DNA from: JAWXVE01 sp044425575
GTDB taxonomy: Bacteria > Bacillota > Clostridia > Lachnospirales > Lachnospiraceae
DNA: 23,006 nt
Reading direction: 5' to 3'
Assembly: GCA_044425575.1 (NCBI GenBank)
Contig: JAWXVE010000033.1
Coordinates: 1-23,006 of the forward strand
Shown here piece after piece: positions 14,683 to 20,623 of this stretch (the first letter of the stretch is position 1; each line of letters opens with the position of its first letter). Below the pieces are notes generated by a model. The model was not told the DNA's origin. It saw only the letters and a program-made list of their open reading frames with translations, and did not search any database. A program made the position numbers and the translations under genes.

Positions 14683-15159
14683 ATGAGAATTGGAATGGGT
14701 TATGATGTGCATAGATTAGTGGAGGGGAGAGAGCTTATTATAGGTGGGGTCACCATACCATATGAAAAGGGACTGCTTGGTCATTCTGATGCAGATGTTC
14801 TTGTTCATGCAATTATGGATGCTCTTCTTGGTGCTACGGCACTTGGTGATATCGGGCAACATTTTCCAGATACAGATCCTGCCTATAAGGGAATCTCAAG
14901 TATTGCTTTATTAGAGGAGGTAGGAGTACTGCTTCAGAAGAATGGATACCACATTGTGAATATTGATTCTACTATTATTGCACAAGAACCGAAGATGAAA
15001 CCGCATATTCTTCAGATGAGAGAACAGATTGCAAATGCACTTTCAGTGGATCGAGATATTATAAATGTAAAAGCGACTACAGAGGAAGGATTAGGATTTA
15101 CTGGGAGTCAAGAAGGAATTGCATCTAATGCAATTTGCCTTGTAACGCAGCAAGGGTGA
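14683..15159 (+). CDS. ispF: 2-C-methyl-D-erythritol 2,4-cyclodiphosphate synthase
   Basis: IspF converts CDP-ME 2-phosphate to ME-cyclodiphosphate with release of CMP, in the MEP pathway to isoprenoids. The 158 residues are full length and start MRIGMGYDVHRL. The metal ligands Asp8, His10 and His42 are present (GYDVH, HSDADVLVHA). ALGDIGQHFPDTD and KATTEEGLGFTG are the family's substrate and CDP loops. The ribosome site AGGAAGG lies 8-9 bases before the ATG. It is followed 10 bases later by the GNAT gene and is likely cotranscribed with it. Other MEP genes are not in the window. Confidence 0.96.
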   Translation: MRIGMGYDVHRLVEGRELIIGGVTIPYEKGLLGHSDADVLVHAIMDALLGATALGDIGQHFPDTDPAYKGISSIALLEEVGVLLQKNGYHIVNIDSTIIAQEPKMKPHILQMREQIANALSVDRDIINVKATTEEGLGFTGSQEGIASNAICLVTQQG

Positions 15160-15168
15160 TGAATCTAG

Positions 15169-16251
15169 ATGATTGAACAATTAAGTGGTAGACAAGAATT
15201 GAGGCAAACAAAGGCATTGTATGAAGAAGTATTTCCAGAAGATTCCAAGGAGTTTGTAGATTATTATTATCATGATAAGGTAGTGGATTCTCTTGCGTAC
15301 GTGAAGAAAGTGAATGGCACCATAGAAGCCATGATCCACATGAATCCTTTTTGGTGTTATTGGAATACAGACATAGTAACTCGTGAGAAGATTTATTATT
15401 TAGTAGCAGTTGCAACGAGAACAGAAGCAAGGCACAGGGGCTATATGAATGGATTGCTTCATAGAGTTGTTAGAGAGTCTTATGAACAGCAGATCCCATT
15501 TCTGGCTCTCATGCCAGCGAATCCTCAAATATATGAACCTTATGATTTCACGTATATTACGAGAAGAGCATCCTATTCACCTTGCGATCATATTATTTGC
15601 CAAGAGAATTGCATTCGTAGTAATGAACTTCATGAGTTAGTAGTGTTATCAAATAGCATTTTAAGTGAAAGGTACACTTGCTATGTAGAACGAGACGTTG
15701 CGTATTATGAGAGGCTTCTCTTAGAGCTTGAAAGCCAGCAGGGTAGTCTGTACTGGCTTGTGAAAGAGGGGGAACGAATAGGGTATTGTTTCTATGAATC
15801 AGCAGAAGGAAGTGTACAGGAGTTTGGTTTATTGCCCGAATTTTCTATGGAAGAGACCGTACTAGAAGAATTTATCATAGAAGAACAAGTCGGGAAACCA
15901 CATATGATGGGACGTATTATAGCACTGGACAAAATGGGAGATTGGTGTTGCCTTAGAGAGGAAGTAATAGAAGAGTCTATCGCGGTTGTCCTATTCATTC
16001 AAGATGGCATGATTAAAGAGAATCATGGATTGTTTCGGTGGGTGATTCACAGAGAAGGCAGTAGATTTGAACCACTACAAGAAGTAGATCAAGACCAGAT
16101 GATTTGGACGATAACGATTGCACAACTTACTTCTATTTTATTTGGATATGAGACAATTAATCAATGTTGCATAGGTGTTCTAGAAGAATATAAACTTTTG
16201 CAGAGAAAAATAAAGATAAAGATGGATATTTTCTTTCAAGAAGTTGTATAA
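15169..16251 (+). CDS. Eis-like GNAT N-acetyltransferase
   Basis: The 360 residues fit the COG4552 (Eis-like) layout: an N-terminal GNAT domain with the acetyl-CoA loop at about 76-96 (VAVATRTEARHRGYMNGLL), a second GNAT-like fold, and an SCP2-like C-terminal segment. PANPQIYEPYDFTYI is typical of the group. Mycobacterial Eis acetylates aminoglycosides and protein lysines, but the substrate of clostridial homologues is unknown and I make no claim of drug resistance. The ribosome site AAGGGTG overlaps the end of ispF. The C-terminus (KMDIFFQEVV) is ordinary. Gene order ispF-GNAT-cysE suggests long-term residence rather than recent transfer. Confidence 0.8.
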   Translation: MIEQLSGRQELRQTKALYEEVFPEDSKEFVDYYYHDKVVDSLAYVKKVNGTIEAMIHMNPFWCYWNTDIVTREKIYYLVAVATRTEARHRGYMNGLLHRVVRESYEQQIPFLALMPANPQIYEPYDFTYITRRASYSPCDHIICQENCIRSNELHELVVLSNSILSERYTCYVERDVAYYERLLLELESQQGSLYWLVKEGERIGYCFYESAEGSVQEFGLLPEFSMEETVLEEFIIEEQVGKPHMMGRIIALDKMGDWCCLREEVIEESIAVVLFIQDGMIKENHGLFRWVIHREGSRFEPLQEVDQDQMIWTITIAQLTSILFGYETINQCCIGVLEEYKLLQRKIKIKMDIFFQEVV

Positions 16252-16324
16252 TGAGTCGATTACTTGTTCTAAAGTAGATTCTGTTACGTATGCTTATTAC
16301 TTTGCAAACATTAAGTTAAAGCCA

Positions 16325-16384
16325 GCACAAAGTGCAGAAACAAAAGGAAAAGATTGACTTTGTCAATCTTTTTGCTTTTTGTGC
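16325..16384 (+). terminator. Nested terminator between the GNAT gene and cysE
   Basis: AAAAGATTGAC (16348-16358) and GTCAATCTTTT (16362-16372) form an 11-bp stem around a three-base loop, followed by TTGCTTTTT. An outer pair, GCACAAA (16325-16331) with TTTGTGC (16378-16384), encloses the whole. The outer arm overlaps the proposed -35 box of cysE. Confidence 0.75.
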
Positions 16385-16408
16385 ATAATTATGGTAGAGT
16401 AATACAAT
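16379..16408 (+). promoter_or_regulatory. Probable promoter of the cysE operon
   Basis: TTGTGC (16379-16384) and TACAAT (16403-16408) are 18 bases apart, placing the transcript start near 16415, about 20 bases before the cysE start codon. The fit is moderate. Confidence 0.5.
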
Positions 16409-16436
16409 ATGAGGATAGAGAGTGAGGGAGTATGAG

Positions 16437-17108
16437 ATGGGCTTTTTTACAAGAGTCAGAGATGAGATTAAAGTCATACGAGAGAGAGATCCTGCGATTC
16501 ATTCTTCCATGGAAGTGTTTTTATATCCAAGTTTTAAGGCAATGATGCATTATCGAGTTTCCCATGGGTTATACAAGAGAAAACATTATTTCTTAGCCAG
16601 ATGGGTATCACAGCGAGCAACACGAAAAACTGGGATTGAGATTCATCCAGGGGCACAGATTGGTACGGGATTTTTTATCGACCATGGGAATGGTGTCATT
16701 ATAGGCGAAACGGCTATTATAGGGAATAATGTGACGCTATATCAAGGAGTTACCCTAGGCGGTACAGGAAAAGAGCAAGGTAAGCGTCATCCAACTATAG
16801 AAGATAATGTCATGATTAGTGCAGGAGCAAAAGTACTAGGGTCATTTACTATTGGGAAAAACTCCAAGGTAGGTGCAGGAAGTGTTGTATTAGAAGAAGT
16901 ACCACCATATTCTACTGTAGTAGGTGTACCAGGTAGAGTGGTAAAACGACATAATGAGAAGATGCCGCGAGAAGATATGTGTCAAGTTGATTTACCAGAC
17001 CCAGTGCAAGAAGATATCTGTGCATTACAGAGAGCCAATAGTGCCTATGTAAATCGTCTACTAGAATTGGAAGAAGACATGAAGCAACTAAAACGAACTA
17101 TAGAATAG
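16437..17108 (+). CDS. cysE: Serine O-acetyltransferase
   Basis: CysE makes O-acetylserine from serine and acetyl-CoA, the carbon skeleton for cysteine. The N-terminal helical domain (MGFFTRVRDEIKVIRERDPA) is followed by a left-handed beta helix of hexapeptide repeats (GIEIHPGAQIGTGFFIDHG, GVVIGETAIIGNNV, GAKVLGSFTIGKNSKVGAGS). The conserved DHG and the TLGGTGK loop carry substrate and CoA contacts. The frame could begin at GTG 16422, but GAGGGAG (16424-16430) lies 6 bases before ATG 16437, so I chose that (223 residues). It is the first gene of the cysE-cysS-mrnC-rlmB-sigH block, 13 bases before cysS. Unlike Bacillus cysES, no T-box leader fits in the short leader. Confidence 0.94.
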   Translation: MGFFTRVRDEIKVIRERDPAIHSSMEVFLYPSFKAMMHYRVSHGLYKRKHYFLARWVSQRATRKTGIEIHPGAQIGTGFFIDHGNGVIIGETAIIGNNVTLYQGVTLGGTGKEQGKRHPTIEDNVMISAGAKVLGSFTIGKNSKVGAGSVVLEEVPPYSTVVGVPGRVVKRHNEKMPREDMCQVDLPDPVQEDICALQRANSAYVNRLLELEEDMKQLKRTIE

Positions 17109-17121
17109 GAAGCATAAGAGT

Positions 17122-18531
17122 ATGAGATTATATAATACATTAACAAGACAAAAAGAAGAATTTATTCCATTAGAAGCTGGTAAGGTGAGTATGTACGTAT
17201 GTGGGCCTACTGTGTATAACTTAATACACATAGGAAATGCTAGACCTATGATTGTATTCGATACCGTTCGCAGATATATGGAATACCAAGGTTTAGAGGT
17301 TAATTACGTATCGAACTTTACAGATATTGATGATAAGATTATTAAAAAGGCAACGGAGGAAGGCATTGAATCAAGTGAAGTGGCAAAACGGTACATTGCA
17401 GAGTGCAAGGAAGACATGAAAGCCTTGAATGTAAAACCAGCCACGGCCCATCCTCTTGCAACAGAGGAAATTGCTGGAATGCTTGAGATGATTGAAACTT
17501 TAATTCGTAAGAATCATGCCTATGTAGCAGAAGATGGAACCGTATACTTTCGTACGAAAAGCTTTCATGAGTATGGCAAATTATCTCACAAGAATCTAGA
17601 TGATTTACAAGGTGGAAATCGTTCCTTACTCGTCACAGGAGCAGCGCAGAAAGAAGATGAATTTGACTTTGTATTGTGGAAGCCTAAGAAAGAAAATGAA
17701 CCTTACTGGGAATCGCCTTGGTGCAAAGGACGACCAGGTTGGCATATTGAATGCTCTGTTATGAGTAAACGTTACTTGGGCGAGAGTATTGATATTCATG
17801 CAGGTGGTGAAGATCTTGTATTTCCGCATCATGAGAATGAGATTGCCCAAAGTGAAGCGGCCAATGGAAAGGAATTTGCCAAATATTGGATGCATAACGC
17901 TTTTTTAAATATTGATAATCGAAAGATGAGTAAGTCTCTTGGAAATTTCTTTACGGTACGTGATATTAGTGAGAAGTATGACTTGCAAGTGTTGCGATTC
18001 TTTATGCTGTCAGCACATTACAGAAGTCCCTTGAACTTCAGTGCAGACTTAATGGAGTCTGCCAAATCGGGACTAGAGCGGATTCTTACAGCAGTTAACA
18101 ACCTTCGCTATTTGAGAGAGCAAGGGAAAGTGGATACCCTTACAAAAGAGGAAGTAGTATATATGGAACATGCCAAGGAGTATAGAGATAAATTCCAAAG
18201 AGCCATGGAGGATGATTTTAATACAGCAGATGGCATATCAGCTATATTTGAACTTGTAAAATACGCCAACACTACCGCAGGAGGTGGTTCATCTAAAGAG
18301 TATTTAGATTATTTATTAGAAGAGTTGACTACCTTGTGTGACATATGCGGAATTCTAACGGAACATAAAGACGAGATTCTAGAAGAAGACATTGAATTAT
18401 TAATTGCACAGCGACAAGAGGCGAGGGCAAATAAAAACTTTGCTAGAGCTGATGAAATTAGAGATATCTTATTAGATAAGGGAATCCTGTTAGAAGATAC
18501 GAGAGAAGGGGTAAAATGGAAAAAGGTATAG
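17122..18531 (+). CDS. cysS: Cysteinyl-tRNA synthetase
   Basis: CysS attaches cysteine to tRNA-Cys. The 469 residues show the class Ia HIGH motif as HIGN (36-39) and KMSKS at 271-275. The catalytic-site zinc ligands are all in place: Cys27, Cys211, His236 and Glu240 (YVCGPTVYN, IECSVMS, HHENE). A DALR domain and the C-terminal ANKNFARADEIRDILLDKGI helix complete it. A second function in other bacteria is cysteine persulfide formation. The ribosome site AGGAAG overlaps the end of cysE, and its last 16 bases overlap mrnC, so translation is coupled. Confidence 0.97.
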   Translation: MRLYNTLTRQKEEFIPLEAGKVSMYVCGPTVYNLIHIGNARPMIVFDTVRRYMEYQGLEVNYVSNFTDIDDKIIKKATEEGIESSEVAKRYIAECKEDMKALNVKPATAHPLATEEIAGMLEMIETLIRKNHAYVAEDGTVYFRTKSFHEYGKLSHKNLDDLQGGNRSLLVTGAAQKEDEFDFVLWKPKKENEPYWESPWCKGRPGWHIECSVMSKRYLGESIDIHAGGEDLVFPHHENEIAQSEAANGKEFAKYWMHNAFLNIDNRKMSKSLGNFFTVRDISEKYDLQVLRFFMLSAHYRSPLNFSADLMESAKSGLERILTAVNNLRYLREQGKVDTLTKEEVVYMEHAKEYRDKFQRAMEDDFNTADGISAIFELVKYANTTAGGGSSKEYLDYLLEELTTLCDICGILTEHKDEILEEDIELLIAQRQEARANKNFARADEIRDILLDKGILLEDTREGVKWKKV

Positions 18532-18974
18532 ACCTTATTGAAGGAATACGAAATACATTTGATTACGAGGCAGTTGATAGCAATACGTATTCCCCTTTGA
18601 CTCTGGCTTATGTAGGAGATTGTGTCTACGAATTAATCATTCGAACTGCTATAGTAGAAAATGGGAATCGTGCCACCAATACCCTGCATAAGATTACAAC
18701 GAAGTATGTAAATGCTAAGTTACAAGCCCAGCTTGGCACGGTGTTACAAGAGGATTACACAGAAGATGAGTTGGCAGTTTATCGACGGGGAAGAAATGCA
18801 AAGTCACATTCTAGTGCAAAGAATGCCTCGATCAATGATTATCGTAAGGCTACAGGATTGGAAGCTGTTATGGGGTACCTCTATTTAACGAACCAACAAG
18901 AACGAATGCTGAACCTCGTGGAAATTGGACTTAAGAAACTAGAATTAGACTTGGTGATACCAAAGGAAAAGTAG
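18516..18974 (+). CDS. mrnC: Mini-ribonuclease III
   Basis: MrnC is an RNase III catalytic domain without a dsRNA-binding domain. It trims the ends of 23S rRNA precursor in Firmicutes. The 152 residues show the signature LAYVGDCVYELIIR with Asp35 and Glu39, RRGRNAKSHSSAKNAS, and the second acidic helix TGLEAVMGYLYLT. It begins inside the cysS 3' end (16-base overlap) and lies 18 bases before rlmB, another 23S rRNA enzyme, so rRNA processing and modification are made together. Confidence 0.95.
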   Translation: MEKGIDLIEGIRNTFDYEAVDSNTYSPLTLAYVGDCVYELIIRTAIVENGNRATNTLHKITTKYVNAKLQAQLGTVLQEDYTEDELAVYRRGRNAKSHSSAKNASINDYRKATGLEAVMGYLYLTNQQERMLNLVEIGLKKLELDLVIPKEK

Positions 18975-18992
18975 AAAGGAATAGATATTAAA

Positions 18993-19730
18993 ATGTCATA
19001 CGAAGAATTAACCATAGAAGGACGCAATGCAGTAATGGAGGCTTTTCGTTCAGGGAAGCCCATTGATAAATTATTTATCTTAGATGGCTGTCAAGATGGA
19101 CCAATTGTATCTATTAAGCGAGAAGCTAAAAAATATGACACGATTGTCAAGTATGTAGACAGAGAGCGTTTAGATTACATGTCAGAAACTGGGAAGCATC
19201 AAGGAGTAATTGCTCACGCAGCAGCATATGAGTATGCTCAGGTAGAGGATTTACTAGCTTTAGCCAAGGAAAAAGGAGAAGAACCATTCTTATTTCTGCT
19301 AGATAACATTGAGGATCCACATAATCTGGGAGCTATTATTCGTACTGCAAATCTAGCTGGTGCACACGGAGTAATTATCCCGAAGAATCGAGCAGTAGGA
19401 TTAACTGCTACTGTGGCTAGAACTTCGGCCGGTGCATTGAATTATACTCCAGTAGCGAAAGTGACCAACTTAGCTAAGACCATTGATGAACTGAAAAAAC
19501 AAGGCATGTGGTTTGTCTGTGCACATATGGATGGTACTCAAATGTACGATTTGAATCTAAAAGGTTCCATGGGTGTGGTCATTGGAAGTGAAGGAGAAGG
19601 GGTAGGACGATTAGTTCGGGAAAAGTGCGATTATATTGCATCGATTCCTATGAAGGGAGACATTGATTCCCTTAATGCTTCTGTGGCGGCAGGAATACTG
19701 GCATATGAAGTAGTAAGACAACGACTATAA
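18993..19730 (+). CDS. rlmB: 23S rRNA (guanosine-2251-2'-O)-methyltransferase
   Basis: RlmB methylates the ribose of a P-loop guanosine in 23S rRNA using SAM. The 245 residues have an N-terminal L30e-like substrate domain (about 1-80, EGRNAVMEAFRSGKPIDKLF) and a SPOUT trefoil-knot domain with the three motifs: NLGAIIRTANLAGAHGVI, VVIGSEGEGVGRLV, and IPMKGDIDSLNASVAAGI. The ribosome site AAAGGA lies about 12 bases before the ATG, a slightly long distance. Some annotations call such genes TrmH-type, but the N-terminal domain favours RlmB. Confidence 0.93.
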   Translation: MSYEELTIEGRNAVMEAFRSGKPIDKLFILDGCQDGPIVSIKREAKKYDTIVKYVDRERLDYMSETGKHQGVIAHAAAYEYAQVEDLLALAKEKGEEPFLFLLDNIEDPHNLGAIIRTANLAGAHGVIIPKNRAVGLTATVARTSAGALNYTPVAKVTNLAKTIDELKKQGMWFVCAHMDGTQMYDLNLKGSMGVVIGSEGEGVGRLVREKCDYIASIPMKGDIDSLNASVAAGILAYEVVRQRL

Positions 19731-19753
19731 TAGGGGATAGATAGCGGGGATTT

Positions 19754-20380
19754 ATGAGGAATGTGGAACGTTATAAACAATGCCAAGATGAAGAATTAAT
19801 TGTACGTTTGCGTAATGGAGAAGAAGCTATTACAGATTATATTATGGAAAAGTATAAGAATCTAGTAAGAAGCAAGGCAAAATCCATGTTCATCTTAGGG
19901 GCAGATAATGAAGACCTAATACAAGAAGGAATGATCGGACTATTTAAGGCCATACGGGATTATGATATGGGACGAGATGCAAGTTTTTATACATTTGCTG
20001 ATTTATGTATTGCAAGACAAATGTATACAGCGGTACAATCATCTAACCGAAAGAAACATGCCCCTCTTAATACTTCTATTTCTCTTAATGCAGAAGTAAT
20101 GTTAGAGGGAGAGTTAGAGGGGCGAGCTTCTGCAATTCTTATGAATGTTCTAGCTACTAATGACCAGATGAATCCAGAAAGTGTAATCTTAGACCAAGAA
20201 CGAGTTGCTAATATGGAAGCAATTATAGCACAAGAACTAAGTGGACTGGAGTTACAGGTGCTAGAGCTATATATTACAGGAATGTCTTATACGGAAATTG
20301 CCAAGGTGCTTAACCAGGATCCTAAGACAACGGACAATGCTTTGCAGCGAATGAAGGCGAAGTTAAAAAAGGCATTATGA
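19754..20380 (+). CDS. sigH: RNA polymerase sigma-H factor, sporulation/transition phase
   Basis: The 208-residue sigma-70 family protein has region 2 at about 28-100 (NLVRSKAKSMFILGADNEDLIQEG, then FYTFADLCIARQM) and region 4 at about 150-205 with the helix-turn-helix SYTEIAKVLNQDPKTTDNAL. There is no region 1.1 or long region 3, which fits SigH (Spo0H) and not a vegetative sigma. In Bacillus and Clostridium SigH drives early sporulation and stationary-phase genes. Its position after rlmB at the end of the cysS-mrnC-rlmB block is usual for Clostridia. The ribosome site (GCGGGG) is weak for this window. No terminator follows. The tRNA-Thr promoter begins four bases after the stop. Confidence 0.92.
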   Translation: MRNVERYKQCQDEELIVRLRNGEEAITDYIMEKYKNLVRSKAKSMFILGADNEDLIQEGMIGLFKAIRDYDMGRDASFYTFADLCIARQMYTAVQSSNRKKHAPLNTSISLNAEVMLEGELEGRASAILMNVLATNDQMNPESVILDQERVANMEAIIAQELSGLELQVLELYITGMSYTEIAKVLNQDPKTTDNALQRMKAKLKKAL

Positions 20381-20383
20381 TTC

Positions 20384-20413
20384 TTGACAAAATAAATTCC
20401 ACTGTGGTACAAT
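20384..20413 (+). promoter_or_regulatory. Promoter of tRNA-Thr
   Basis: A consensus TTGACA (20384-20389) and TACAAT (20408-20413), preceded by TGG as an extended -10, are separated by 18 bases. Confidence 0.8.
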
Positions 20414-20432
20414 ACCTAAGTTGTGAAATATT

Positions 20433-20505
20433 GCTGGCGTGGCACAGTCGGTAGCGCACCTCATTGGTAGTGAGGAGGTCACGGGTTCGATTCCCGTCGC
20501 TAGCT
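20433..20505 (+). tRNA. tRNA-Thr (anticodon GGT)
   Basis: The 73 bases fold with acceptor GCTGGCG/CGCTAGC (one G-U), D-arm GCACAGTCGGTAGCGC, anticodon stem CCTCA/TGAGG with GGT at 20466-20468, and T-arm ACGGGTTCGATTCCCGT. The discriminator is T and CCA is not encoded. Within the D-stem, A12 (20444) faces C23 (20455), so one pair is broken. All other pairs are good. It reads ACC and ACU. Confidence 0.93.
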
Positions 20506-20558
20506 TTAAACAGCATAATCATACGGGAATTGAATATGGCATGTTAGTATATAAAAAG

Positions 20559-20603
20559 AGCAGTGAAGAATAGGATATGGATTCTATTCTTCACTGCTTT
20601 TCT
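20559..20603. terminator. Bidirectional terminator between tRNA-Thr and the PBP gene
   Basis: AGCAGTGAAGAATAG (20559-20573) and CTATTCTTCACTGCT (20584-20598) form a perfect 15-bp stem with a 10-base loop. TTTTCT follows on the plus strand, and on the minus strand the other side reads CTTTTTAT. It can end both convergent transcripts. Confidence 0.9.
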
Positions 20604-20623
20604 GTTGTGTGTATGCGTAGAGC

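Noticed and set aside
15169..16251. Aminoglycoside resistance by the Eis-like gene
   Set aside because: The family layout matches, but substrate cannot be inferred from sequence, and the conserved chromosomal context argues for a housekeeping role.
20322..20522. Minus-strand open frame of 66 codons
   Set aside because: It covers the 3' end of sigH and tRNA-Thr in reverse, with no ribosome site.
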